A stretch of DNA of 64,000 nt, taken from the NCBI RefSeq assembly GCF_034377145.1, contig NZ_CP139707.1, positions 2,492,501-2,556,500 on the forward strand, in the 5' to 3' direction. The stretch comes from Sulfitobacter sp. OXR-159. GTDB taxonomy: Bacteria > Pseudomonadota > Alphaproteobacteria > Rhodobacterales > Rhodobacteraceae. The notes below the pieces were generated by a model. That model ran no database searches, was not told the DNA's origin, and was given only the letters and a program-made list of their open reading frames with translations. Position 1 is the first letter of the stretch. The number at the start of each line of letters is the position of its first letter. The translations under genes were made by a program, and so were the position numbers. This document shows, piece by piece, positions 15,340-24,195 of the stretch.

Positions 15340-16035
15340 ATGACCATACAGATGCGTGCCCTCTTCGTTCACCTTTTCACTGCCACCGGTGCGGTGCTGG
15401 CAATGCTTGCCATGCTCGCCGCCGTGGAAGAGAAATGGGACCTGATGTTCCTTTGGCTGGTGATCGCCTTCTTCGTCGATGGTATCGACGGCCCGCTGGC
15501 GCGCAAATACGATGTGAAGACCAACGCCCCCGAATTCGATGGCGTCTTGATGGACCTCATCATCGACTATCTCACTTATGTCTTCATTCCGGCCTTCGCG
15601 CTGTTCACCTCGGGCCTGATGGATGGCTGGAGCGGTTGGGCGATGATCATTATCATCACCTTTGCCAGCGTCATGTATTTTTCCGACACCCGCATGAAAA
15701 CCAAGGACAATTCCTTTAAAGGTTTTCCCGGCTGCTGGAACATGCTGGTGCTGGTGCTATTTGCTTTGCAGCCCGAATGGTGGATCAGCTTGATCGTGGT
15801 CACGATCCTTGCCGCGGCGATGTTTCTGCCGATCAAATTCGTGCACCCCGTCCGGACTGAGCGTTGGCGTCCCGTGACATTGCCCATGGCGCTGGCATGG
15901 ACCTTCTTCGCGGGCTGGTCGGCTTGGGTGAATTTTCACCCCGAAAGCTGGGCCCACTGGGGGCTGGTGATCACCTCAATCTACCTCATCTGCGCTGGTG
16001 CTGCGCAGCAGTTGATCCCCCTCGCAGAAGACTGA
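15340..16035 (+). CDS. pcs: Phosphatidylcholine synthase
   Basis: This 231-residue CDP-alcohol phosphotransferase condenses CDP-diacylglycerol with choline. The catalytic motif is present as DGPLAR followed by EFDGVLMDLIID, with all the aspartates, and about seven membrane helices follow. The opening MRALFVHLFTATGAV is diagnostic of Pcs, so ATG 15352 is an equally good start. No strong ribosome site is visible. The bacterium can therefore probably make phosphatidylcholine from imported choline. Confidence 0.9.
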   Translation: MTIQMRALFVHLFTATGAVLAMLAMLAAVEEKWDLMFLWLVIAFFVDGIDGPLARKYDVKTNAPEFDGVLMDLIIDYLTYVFIPAFALFTSGLMDGWSGWAMIIIITFASVMYFSDTRMKTKDNSFKGFPGCWNMLVLVLFALQPEWWISLIVVTILAAAMFLPIKFVHPVRTERWRPVTLPMALAWTFFAGWSAWVNFHPESWAHWGLVITSIYLICAGAAQQLIPLAED

Positions 16036-16050
16036 TCCTGCCTCACGAGG

Positions 16051-16506
16051 TTAAATCAACAGCCCCGCCGCGCCCTCATGGCGCAGCAGCGCGACCTTGG
16101 TCTCGACCCCGCCTGCCCCGCTAAAGCCAGTCAGGCCCTTCGCCCCCATCACGCGGTGGCAGGGGATGATAATCGGGATTGGATTGCCGCCACAGGCCCC
16201 GCCCACCGCTTGCGCAGGCACGCCGAGGTCGCGGGCAATCTCTCCGTAGGTGCGGGTGTGGCCAAAGGGAATCGCAAGAATCGCGGTGCAGACCGCGCGC
16301 TGGAAGTCGCTCCCCATAACGCGCAGCGGTAGGTCAAAGCTTTGACGCTCGTCTGTCGCGTATTCCTTGAGTTGGCGCAGCGCGGCATCCAGCAGGTCCG
16401 AGCGATCCTGCCGCGCTGCCTGCCCCCACCCAAGTGCCGTGATCGCCCCATCCTCTTCGGTCAGGGTCAGATCGCCGAAGGGCGTGGAGAGGGAGGCTTG
16501 TTTCAT
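16051..16506 (-). CDS. ogt: Methylated-DNA--protein-cysteine methyltransferase
   Basis: This 151-residue repair protein removes methyl groups from O6-methylguanine in a suicide reaction. The active-site motif IPCHRVMG is intact, with the upstream FGHTRTYGEIA and the GNPIPIIIPCHR context. The short N-terminal domain matches Ogt rather than Ada. It converges with pcs, with 15 bases between the stops. Confidence 0.94.
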   Translation of the reverse strand: MKQASLSTPFGDLTLTEEDGAITALGWGQAARQDRSDLLDAALRQLKEYATDERQSFDLPLRVMGSDFQRAVCTAILAIPFGHTRTYGEIARDLGVPAQAVGGACGGNPIPIIIPCHRVMGAKGLTGFSGAGGVETKVALLRHEGAAGLLI

Positions 16507-16620
16507 CGCGCCACTCTGCGCCAGAAAACGCGCCTGCGAAAGAGCGCTTAGGGCATCGCCCCCTCTGGAGGGAGGGAGGGCGACGCTCGTGGTTCCCACG
16601 GGCGGGGCATTGGTGACCAG

Positions 16621-16656
16621 AAAAAGAAAAACGGGCGCCGGTTATCCCGACGCCCG
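16621..16656 (-). terminator. Terminator of the ileS operon
   Basis: On the minus strand, CGGGCGTCGG-GATAA-CCGGCGCCCG is followed by TTTTTCTTTTT. It lies just past the stop of the small gene downstream of ileS. Confidence 0.85.
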
Positions 16657-16665
16657 CAGCCCCCC

Positions 16666-16926
16666 TTACTGAACGTGGCGAACTAGCCGCCAACGTTTCT
16701 CTGGGCCGAACTGTTCTGCAACGCCGTCACACTCAAGCATTGCAAGGACCGTTCTAGAAATGTGACCCACATGTTCGACATGTCCGCCGTAGATACCCAA
16801 ACATTTTCCGACATCCACATTTCTCAGCCCTTCTTCAGGGCCATTTTCAAGTACAGTTCTTACTGCTGCCTTCAATGCCGCCAGCGCCCCCTGTGCCGTT
16901 TCGAAAGCCTCATTGATAGTTTTCAT
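16666..16926 (-). CDS. Small winged-helix-like protein coupled to ileS
   Basis: This 86-residue protein of unknown function begins MKTINEAFETAQGALAALKA. The middle (VDVGKCLGIYGGHVEHVGHI) and end (GVAEQFGPEKRWRLVRH) resemble a winged-helix fold with a basic wing, as in restriction-associated or DUF-type DNA-binding domains. I cannot name the family. Its ATG overlaps the ileS stop (ATGA), so it is translated from the ileS message. Confidence 0.65.
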   Translation of the reverse strand: MKTINEAFETAQGALAALKAAVRTVLENGPEEGLRNVDVGKCLGIYGGHVEHVGHISRTVLAMLECDGVAEQFGPEKRWRLVRHVQ

Positions 16927-19850
16927 GCTGTTTCCTCCGCCAAAGCCTCACGCACCGCCTCATCACAGCGCCCGCAAACGCCGGGATGCTCATGCGTGCC
17001 GACATCCGGCAGCACCTTCCAGCAACGCTCGCATTTGGCGCCTTCGGCCTTTTCGAACACCACAGCCACGCCTTGCGCCTCGGGCATGCGGAAAGCCTCA
17101 GCCGGGGCCGCGTCGCCGGTTACGGTGATGTCCGAGGTAATCGCCACATCTTCGAAAGACACGCTCTCCAACGCCTCGCGCTGCGCCGCGTCATCAACAT
17201 GCACCACAGGGGCCGCTTCGAGCGAGGCACCGATCACCTTCTCGGTCCGCTGCACCTCCAGCGCCGCCGTCACCACACGGCGCGCGGCACGGACCTTGGC
17301 CCATTTCGCCGCCAGTTCCGGGTTTAGCCATGCTTCAGGCGTTTCGGGCATATCCACCAGATGCACCGAGGAGTCGTCGCCCGGGAAGCGCTCCAGCCAG
17401 ACTTCCTCCATCGTGAAGACCAGCACAGGTGCAAGCCATGTGGTCAGACGGTGGAACAGGATATCCAGCACCGTGCGCGCGGCACGGCGGCGCAGAGTAT
17501 CGCCATCACAGTAGAGCGCATCCTTGCGGATATCGAAGTAGAACGCCGAGAGATCGACCGTGGCAAAGGTAAAGACCGCCTGGAACACGCCCTGAAAATC
17601 AAAGCGCGCAAAGCCGTCGCGCACCACCTTGTCGAGTTCCGCCACCCGGTGCAGCACCCACCGCTCTAGCTCCGGCATATCTGCCGGATCAACCCGGTCC
17701 GCCTCGCTGAAATCATTCAACGCGCCGAGCATATAGCGCATGGTGTTGCGCAAGCGGCGATAGCTGTCGGCCACGCCTTTGAGGATCTCATCCCCGATCC
17801 GCTGATCGGCGGTGTAATCGGTCTGCGCCACCCAAAGCCGCAGAATATCCGCGCCATATTGCTGCACAATTTTCTCGGGTACGATGGTGTTGCCGATGGA
17901 TTTGGACATCTTCATGCCCTTCGCGTCCAGCGTGAAACCGTGTGTCACCACGTTGCGGTAAGGCGCGCGACCCGTAGTGCCCACAGACTGCAACAGCGAG
18001 GAGTGGAACCACCCGCGGTGCTGGTCGGTGCCTTCCATGTAAACGTCTGCGATGCCGTCCTCGGTCCCGTCTTCACGGTCGCGCAGGGTGAAAGCATGGG
18101 TTGAGCCGCTATCGAACCAGACGTCGAGAATGTCAGTCACCTGATCGAATTCCGCCGGATCGACGATACCCTCAAGGAAGCGCTCTTTGGCCCCGTCGGC
18201 ATACCACGCATCCGCGCCTTCGGCCTCAAAGGCCTCGACGATGCGCTGGTTCACTTCAGGATTGCGCAGCAGGAAGTTCTCATCTGTCGGCGCCACACCC
18301 TTGCGCACGAAGCAGGTCAACGGCACGCCCCAGGCGCGCTGGCGGCTGAGCACCCAGTCGGGCCGTGCTTCCATCATCGAATGCAGGCGGTTGCGGCCAG
18401 ATTTCGGCACCCAGTTAACCTTGTCGATGCAAGTCAATGCGCGTTCGCGGATGGTCTTGCCGTTCTGGTCCAGCCCGTCGCCGACAACCTTGTCGATCGC
18501 GGCAAACCACTGCGGCGTGTTGCGGTAGATCACCGGCGCCTTGGAGCGCCAGCTATGCGGGTAGCTGTGCTTGATCTTGCCACGCGCCAGCAGCCCGCCG
18601 ACCTCAACCAGCTTGTCGATGATCGCGCTATTGGCGTTGCCCTCTTTGCCGTTCGGCTTGAGGATTGCCTTGCCGCCAAAGAACGGCAGATCGTCGCGGA
18701 AACGGCCGTCTTCCATGACGTTATAGGTGATGACCTGCGGCAGCATGCCCAGATCGCGGTAAAGCTCGTATTCCTCCAGACCGTGCGACGGCGCGCAATG
18801 CACGAAGCCCGTACCCTCGTCCGAAGTCACGAAATCGGCGGCACGGAAATCTCGCGGATCATCCCACTCGCCCTCCGCCCCTTCGGCGCCGGCCAGCGGG
18901 TGCAAAAGCGAAATCTTGGCCAATTCGTCATTCTCGACACCGCGCACACGGCTCCACATGCCGTCTTCCAGACGGGCACGGGCGAAGACATCCGCCGCCA
19001 GATCATCGGCCAGCAGGAAACGCTCGCCCACATTGGCCCAGCATTCGTCCGGTGTGCTGGTCACTTCGTAAAGGCCATAGGAAATGCCCTCGCCGTAAAC
19101 CACGGCCTTGTTCGAGGGCATGGTCCAAGGCGTCGTGGTCCAGATCACCACCTGCGCCCCGTCCAGATCGCCCTCGGTCCCGACCACCTTGAACTTCACC
19201 CAAACGGTGTGGCTTTCCTTGTCGTGATACTCAACCTCGGCCTCGGCCAGCGCGGTTTTCTCAACCGGCGACCACATCACAGGCTTGGAGCCTTGATAAA
19301 GCGTGCCGTTCATCAGGAACTTCATGAATTCCTCGGCGATGACACGCTCGGCATGGAAATCCATGGTCAGATAGGGGTTTTCCCAATTGCCGGTGATGCC
19401 CAGACGCTTGAATTCCTCGCGCTGCACGTCGACCCAACCGCGGGCGAACTCGCGACATTCGGCGCGGAATTCATTGATCGGCACCTGATCCTTGTCGCGG
19501 CCCTTCTTGCGGTACTGCTCTTCGATCTTCCATTCGATCGGCAGGCCGTGGCAGTCCCAGCCAGGGATGTAGCGCGCGTCATAGCCCATCATCTGATGGC
19601 TGCGCACAATCATGTCCTTGATCGTCTTGTTCAACGCGTGACCGATGTGCAAATGCCCGTTGGCATAGGGAGGGCCGTCATGCAGCGTGAAGGGCTGACG
19701 CCCCTCTTTCTCGCGCAAGCGGTCATAGACGCCGATCTTCTCCCACCGCTCCAGCCAGCCGGGCTCGCGCTTGGGCAGTCCGGCGCGCATGGGGAAATCG
19801 GTCTTGGGCAGGTTCAGCGTGGCTTTGTAGTCGGGGGTCTCGGCGCACAT
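16923..19850 (-). CDS. ileS: Isoleucyl-tRNA synthetase
   Basis: This 975-residue class I synthetase has the HIGH motif in YANGHLHIGHALNK, KMSKS in KGMKMSKSIGNT, an editing (CP1) domain between them (WTTTPWTMPSN), and a C-terminal zinc finger (CERCWKVL, CGRC). It charges tRNA-Ile and edits valine. The gene is followed by a coupled small gene. About 370 bases separate its start from the divergent Crp/Fnr gene. Confidence 0.97.
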   Translation of the reverse strand: MCAETPDYKATLNLPKTDFPMRAGLPKREPGWLERWEKIGVYDRLREKEGRQPFTLHDGPPYANGHLHIGHALNKTIKDMIVRSHQMMGYDARYIPGWDCHGLPIEWKIEEQYRKKGRDKDQVPINEFRAECREFARGWVDVQREEFKRLGITGNWENPYLTMDFHAERVIAEEFMKFLMNGTLYQGSKPVMWSPVEKTALAEAEVEYHDKESHTVWVKFKVVGTEGDLDGAQVVIWTTTPWTMPSNKAVVYGEGISYGLYEVTSTPDECWANVGERFLLADDLAADVFARARLEDGMWSRVRGVENDELAKISLLHPLAGAEGAEGEWDDPRDFRAADFVTSDEGTGFVHCAPSHGLEEYELYRDLGMLPQVITYNVMEDGRFRDDLPFFGGKAILKPNGKEGNANSAIIDKLVEVGGLLARGKIKHSYPHSWRSKAPVIYRNTPQWFAAIDKVVGDGLDQNGKTIRERALTCIDKVNWVPKSGRNRLHSMMEARPDWVLSRQRAWGVPLTCFVRKGVAPTDENFLLRNPEVNQRIVEAFEAEGADAWYADGAKERFLEGIVDPAEFDQVTDILDVWFDSGSTHAFTLRDREDGTEDGIADVYMEGTDQHRGWFHSSLLQSVGTTGRAPYRNVVTHGFTLDAKGMKMSKSIGNTIVPEKIVQQYGADILRLWVAQTDYTADQRIGDEILKGVADSYRRLRNTMRYMLGALNDFSEADRVDPADMPELERWVLHRVAELDKVVRDGFARFDFQGVFQAVFTFATVDLSAFYFDIRKDALYCDGDTLRRRAARTVLDILFHRLTTWLAPVLVFTMEEVWLERFPGDDSSVHLVDMPETPEAWLNPELAAKWAKVRAARRVVTAALEVQRTEKVIGASLEAAPVVHVDDAAQREALESVSFEDVAITSDITVTGDAAPAEAFRMPEAQGVAVVFEKAEGAKCERCWKVLPDVGTHEHPGVCGRCDEAVREALAEETA

Positions 19851-20221
19851 GGGGAGCGTCCTTTAGGCATATGGGGGTTATTCAATCTCGGTCGGTGCGA
19901 ATGGCTCAAGCACCTCGGCCCGGCGTCTCAATTGCTCAGAGCGCCGGGGATATAATTCGAATAATGATCGCGGTGAGGCGTGTCATAGGGGCGCTTATAA
20001 ACAGCCCCCCCTGCCCCGACAAGCCCCGGAAGAAGCGCAACAATCCGTGCTGAAAATCCCGCCACATGCGCCGCCCGCCAAACTTAACATTTTTTATGAT
20101 CCCCGGCCTTCCCTTGAATTTTTCGGCAAAATCAGCATCATAAGCCTTTCGATAAAAGATATAGCCCGCGGACCCTGCATTTAAGGACCCGCGTCATTTT
20201 CATTGGGCGAAAGACTTACGT
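19851..20221. other. Divergent intergenic region, ileS / Crp-Fnr gene
   Basis: These 371 bases hold the promoters and leaders of two divergent genes. The right half is AT-rich (TTAACATTTTTTATGATC near 20086). No T-box leader, FNR dyad or further gene can be supported. Confidence 0.5.
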
Positions 20222-20971
20222 GTGACGATCAAAGACTCCTTTTACAACGATATGTCGGTCAAGCCCTGTGGCATGGTGGACCATCTAGACGGTGCGCAAT
20301 GGGCTAGGCTTGCGCCGCTGTTGACCCAGCACAAGCAATTTACGCCGGGCGCCGTGATCAGCCGCAGGGGTGATTTCTTGGATTATAGCCTGCTGCTGCT
20401 GGATGGGCTCATCGCCCGCAGCGTGCCCCGCGGGCAGCGCGCGCGGAGCACGTTCGTCGCCCTGCAGTTCCCCGGAGAGTTTGTCGATCTCCATGCCTTC
20501 CCGCTCAAACGGCTAGACCATGATGTCATTTCGCTGACCGATACGCGGGTCGCCATGATCGCGCATGAGCCGCTGCGCGAATTGCTGAATGGCGATGTTG
20601 AAATGGCCCGGAAACTCTGGCTCATGACTTTGGTCGATGCCTCCATCCACCGCCATTGGGTGATGCGCAACAGCGCCATGCGCGCGCTCGCGCGGGTCGC
20701 GAATTTCCTGAGCGAATTTGATGCCCGCATGTCCGCCGCCTACGGTATGGAGCGTCAAAGCCTGCCCTTCAGCCTGCGCCAGACCGACATCGCCGATGCT
20801 ACCGGCCTCACCTCGGTGCATGTCAGCCGAACATTGCGCGAATTGCGCGAACACGGCTGCTGTGCGGTGACGGGCGGCAAACTGCTGATCCATGACCGCG
20901 CGGGGCTGCATAAGGTCGGCCAGTTCGAGCCTGCATACCTCTATATGCCGCAGTCCGAAGCGGCCCTTTAA
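20222..20971 (+). CDS. Crp/Fnr-family transcriptional regulator without Fe-S cysteines
   Basis: This 249-residue protein has an N-terminal cyclic-nucleotide-like beta-barrel (FTPGAVISRRGDFLDYSLLL, PGEFVDLHAF) and a C-terminal HTH of the Crp type (LRQTDIADATGLTSVHVSRT). It lacks the Cys cluster of FNR, so it does not sense oxygen by an Fe-S centre. The effector is unknown. GTG 20222 is the chosen start; ATG 20252 would remove 10 residues. It runs toward the glycosyltransferase operon but is transcribed convergently with it. Confidence 0.88.
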   Translation: MTIKDSFYNDMSVKPCGMVDHLDGAQWARLAPLLTQHKQFTPGAVISRRGDFLDYSLLLLDGLIARSVPRGQRARSTFVALQFPGEFVDLHAFPLKRLDHDVISLTDTRVAMIAHEPLRELLNGDVEMARKLWLMTLVDASIHRHWVMRNSAMRALARVANFLSEFDARMSAAYGMERQSLPFSLRQTDIADATGLTSVHVSRTLRELREHGCCAVTGGKLLIHDRAGLHKVGQFEPAYLYMPQSEAAL

Positions 20972-22125
20972 CCTGCCTCTGCCAAAGGCCGATCCGCACC
21001 CTCCACATGCAGGGCGATCGCCGGATATGTTCTGTGCGGCACCACCGCGTCGCCCTGCGCTAGGGCCGCGTGATAAAGCCGCTCGAACTTTGTCACCATC
21101 GCCTGCGCATCAAACAGCCGCGCCACACGGGCGCGCGGCACCTCGGCGGGGATCGCGAGCGCCTGTCGCAGTGCCTCAGCCAAGCTCTCGGGGGTGTCAT
21201 CCCCAGCAATGACACCCGCCTCGCCCAACACTTCTTCAACCGCCCCATGCGGCGTTGCCGCCACTGGCAGGCCCGTCGCCATCGCCTCTACCGCCGCGAG
21301 GCCAAAGGGTTCCTCCCACTGCGGGGTGAAAAGCGCCACCGACGCCCTGCCATAGGCCCGCCCAAGGACCTCTGTATCCAGATGCCCAACATAGGCCACA
21401 TCGTCATAAAGATGCGGTCTTACCATATCGTTAAAGTAGTCCTGATGCTCCACCACGCCGTAGATGCGCAGCGGCACCCCTGCGATCTGCGCCGCCTCTG
21501 CCGCCAGATGGGTGCCCTTGGTCGGGGTAATGCGCCCGGCCCAGACAGCGCTTCCGTCGCCCGGCCCGCCTTGGGGCCATTCGGATAGGTCGATCCCGTT
21601 GTGCACCACATGCGCCGTTTCCGGCGCGCCCTCGGGCCACCAGATGCCGCGCTGCCGGGCCGACACCACAGAGGACAGATGCCATGGCGCCGCCCCATCC
21701 ATCAACGCGCCGCGCAGCACCTTAAAGGGCGGAATATGCAACGAAGTGACCATCGGCAGCCGCTCCGCCCGCGAGAGCCGCGGAAGGTAGCGGTGCAGCG
21801 CGTTGTTGTGTACCACGTCAAAGCGCCCCTCCAGCAGCAGCCGAGCGGCGCGGGCATAGCAGGCATCGAGGTGGTCGTTCAGCGCATCGGTGCCGTGAAA
21901 CTCATGCCACGGATAGCGTGCGTCGTAATGCGTTTCGCAAATCGGCAGCAGTTTGACCCCAGGCGGCAAGCCCGTTGCACTATCGCCACTGGCCAACAGG
22001 GTCACGTCATGGCCCCGCTCGGCCAGCATACGGGCAAGGCTATGGGTAAAAGCCTCCATCCCGCCCTTAAACGGCGGGGCGATGGGGTGCCGAATATGGC
22101 CGACGATGGCGATGCGCAGGGTCAT
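20968..22125 (-). CDS. Family 4 glycosyltransferase (GT-B fold)
   Basis: This 385-residue GT4 enzyme has an N-terminal acceptor domain (GHIRHPIAPPFKGGMEAFTH) and the nucleotide-sugar site in the C-terminal half: the GRITPTKGTHLA loop and EEPFGLAAVEAMATGLPV (the E-x7-E motif of retaining GT4 enzymes). The N-terminal GGMEAFTHSLARML fold is typical of GT4. It is the last gene of a four-gene operon, its start overlapping the preceding stop as ATGA. Acceptor and sugar are unknown. Its stop overlaps the end of the convergent Crp/Fnr gene by four bases. Confidence 0.88.
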   Translation of the reverse strand: MTLRIAIVGHIRHPIAPPFKGGMEAFTHSLARMLAERGHDVTLLASGDSATGLPPGVKLLPICETHYDARYPWHEFHGTDALNDHLDACYARAARLLLEGRFDVVHNNALHRYLPRLSRAERLPMVTSLHIPPFKVLRGALMDGAAPWHLSSVVSARQRGIWWPEGAPETAHVVHNGIDLSEWPQGGPGDGSAVWAGRITPTKGTHLAAEAAQIAGVPLRIYGVVEHQDYFNDMVRPHLYDDVAYVGHLDTEVLGRAYGRASVALFTPQWEEPFGLAAVEAMATGLPVAATPHGAVEEVLGEAGVIAGDDTPESLAEALRQALAIPAEVPRARVARLFDAQAMVTKFERLYHAALAQGDAVVPHRTYPAIALHVEGADRPLAEAG

Positions 22126-23066
22126 TCCGCCGCGATCCGCTCTTCGCCCCGGAGGTGGCGCAGCACACGCGCGGTATTGGCATAGGGCTGGTCTGACTGC
22201 TGTTCACAAAGCGCAAAATCATCCGCATCCGGTTCGCGCAGCTGCACCAGCGTATCGCCATCAGCCCCCACCAAACCCATCAGGCGAAAAGCGGTGAGCC
22301 AGTGGTTCATGGTGCGGTGACCCCATTTGTCAGCAAAGATCTCGGTATTGCGCAGGATCGACGGGATGTGGTGGATCGGCGGCATGCAATGCGGGTGATG
22401 CTGGTGAAACACCTTCGCCCCCTTTGCCCAGTGGATCGGCACGCCGCGTTCATCCAATTCGCGGCCAAAGTCGGTATCCTCGCCCCCGTAGCCGGTGAAA
22501 CGTTCGTCAAACCCGCCGGAGCGGTCCCAATCCGCGCGGTGAATGGCAAAGTTCAGCGACCAGAAGCAGCGGTAATCGTTGCAGCGCTTCAGCCCTTCTG
22601 CGGGCGGTCCTTGGCGGTCGGAATGGCGCACGGCCACGGTTTTGAGCGTGTCATAGCTCCATCCCTCGGTCGCCGTGCCCGCGGGGAGGTAATTGACCTC
22701 GCCCATGATCAGCCCGTTGCCCGGCACCGCATAGCCCATATAGTCGGCGATCAACTCTGGGGCCGGAATGCAATCCACGTCGAGAAAGACAAGGCAATCG
22801 CCCATGGCCTCTGCCGCGACGGTATTGCGCGCGCGTGACAGCGGCAATTCGCGGCCCGTGACCTGCACTTGTCGGATCGGGAAATCGGTCTGCGGCAGAT
22901 CGTCATAAAGCGTGTCTTGCATGACCCCGATCACCAGTTCATCCGGCTGTCGGGTCTGACGGGTCAGGCCAAGGATCACATTGCGCAGATGCGCCGCCCG
23001 CCCCCGCGCAAGCGTCAGCGCGCTGACTGTGGTGGTTTCAGGCACGGATGGGGTGAACGACGTCAT
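22122..23066 (-). CDS. Family 2 (GT-A) glycosyltransferase
   Basis: This 314-residue inverting transferase has the DxD-like metal site in CLVFLDVDCIPAPEL and the C-terminal catalytic region FDERFTGYGGEDTDFGREL, a galactosyltransferase-like signature. ATG 23066 is chosen because GGAG lies 6 bases before it; ATG 23084 is also open. It overlaps the upstream gene by 29 bases. It has no membrane anchor, so it should act on the cytoplasmic side. Confidence 0.88.
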   Translation of the reverse strand: MTSFTPSVPETTTVSALTLARGRAAHLRNVILGLTRQTRQPDELVIGVMQDTLYDDLPQTDFPIRQVQVTGRELPLSRARNTVAAEAMGDCLVFLDVDCIPAPELIADYMGYAVPGNGLIMGEVNYLPAGTATEGWSYDTLKTVAVRHSDRQGPPAEGLKRCNDYRCFWSLNFAIHRADWDRSGGFDERFTGYGGEDTDFGRELDERGVPIHWAKGAKVFHQHHPHCMPPIHHIPSILRNTEIFADKWGHRTMNHWLTAFRLMGLVGADGDTLVQLREPDADDFALCEQQSDQPYANTARVLRHLRGEERIAAE

Positions 23067-24195
23067 GTAAATCTCCGGTTTCATTGGATGTTTCGGATAG
23101 CAACTGATCGGTCAAGCCGGTCAGCCAACGGGCGGTCTGAGCCGCGGCATCTTCATCGACCAGGCCGCGCTGCAGGGCCGGGTTATGTGTATCGAACGTG
23201 CGTTGGATCGCCGTGCGCCATGCCGCGGCAGAGGATGGGAAGTGCGGCAGATGATGCGCCGCCCCTGCGCGGTGCAGCGCCGCGGCCTTTTCAATCTGTT
23301 CATCGAAATAGCGCCACTCCGGTACGGCCAACCACGGCGTCTCGGCAGCGAGGATCTGATGACAGGTGGTATTGCCTGTCGAGGCCACGACCATATCCGC
23401 CGCCGCCAGATAATCCGCCGCGTTATCGACCCAGCCGTGATGGTGCAGGTTCGCAGGTTCGGTCGCGTGCCAATCCCGCGCCATCCGACCGATGGTGACA
23501 AATGCCGTCTCAGGCAGCGCCCGCGCCGCGATGCCAAAGGGCGCCGAGGCAAATCCGGTGCCGCCCCCGCCTGACATGACAACCACCATGCGCTGATCCG
23601 GCGCGATGCCAAGCTGGTCGCGCAACATGGCGCGCCGCGCCGGATCGGGGCGTTTTACGTCGACCCCCAAGCCCCCTGCGAAATGCGTCTTTGCCATATG
23701 CCGTGCGGGCCAATCAGGCTGCGCCAGCGCCTTTGCGGCAGGACACAGCAGTCCGACTGCCCCGTCATAGGCCGCCTGATGCCCCGGATCGCTGCGCAGA
23801 CCGTGTTGCAATACTTTGACATGTGGCACCGAACAGATCCGTGCCAATTGGGCCACTTCAGCCGAGACATCGCTGATCATCAACACCGGATTGGCGCTGG
23901 CGAACCAAGAGGCCAGTTGCGCCATGGCCTGCCGAATACCCGGCCAGCCGAGCGGCGCGCAATGCACCGTATCCGGCGCGTTGGTGGTATCGTTGATGTC
24001 TTCGTTTCCTGTGGGCTCAAAGAGCGACGGCAAGGCAATAACCTCAACCTGCCGGGTGAAGGCCGGAAAGATATCGGGCTTGGCGCAAAAGACGGTCACC
24101 GGCTGGCTCTCCGGCAGCGCGTTGACCACTGCGGCGCAACGTTCCGCATGGCCCCGGCCCTGATGGTGGACGAAGTAACCGATGGGCCGGGTCAT
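23038..24195 (-). CDS. MurG-like GT-B glycosyltransferase (GT28-like)
   Basis: This 385-residue protein has a Gly-rich N-terminal loop (YFVHHQGRGHAERC), the hinge motif VVVMSGGGGTGFAS, and a C-terminal donor-binding stretch (ADMVVASTGNTTCHQILAAE, TPWLAVP) like that of MurG and other GT28 enzymes. The real MurG should lie in a cell-division cluster, so this is a specialised paralogue. The start overlaps the stop of the fusion gene upstream (ATGA). Confidence 0.8.
   Translation of the reverse strand: MTRPIGYFVHHQGRGHAERCAAVVNALPESQPVTVFCAKPDIFPAFTRQVEVIALPSLFEPTGNEDINDTTNAPDTVHCAPLGWPGIRQAMAQLASWFASANPVLMISDVSAEVAQLARICSVPHVKVLQHGLRSDPGHQAAYDGAVGLLCPAAKALAQPDWPARHMAKTHFAGGLGVDVKRPDPARRAMLRDQLGIAPDQRMVVVMSGGGGTGFASAPFGIAARALPETAFVTIGRMARDWHATEPANLHHHGWVDNAADYLAAADMVVASTGNTTCHQILAAETPWLAVPEWRYFDEQIEKAAALHRAGAAHHLPHFPSSAAAWRTAIQRTFDTHNPALQRGLVDEDAAAQTARWLTGLTDQLLSETSNETGDLHDVVHPIRA

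Noticed and set aside
18381..19955. A 524-codon plus-strand frame opposite ileS
   Set aside because: It is a shadow of the synthetase gene, whose motifs are unmistakable.
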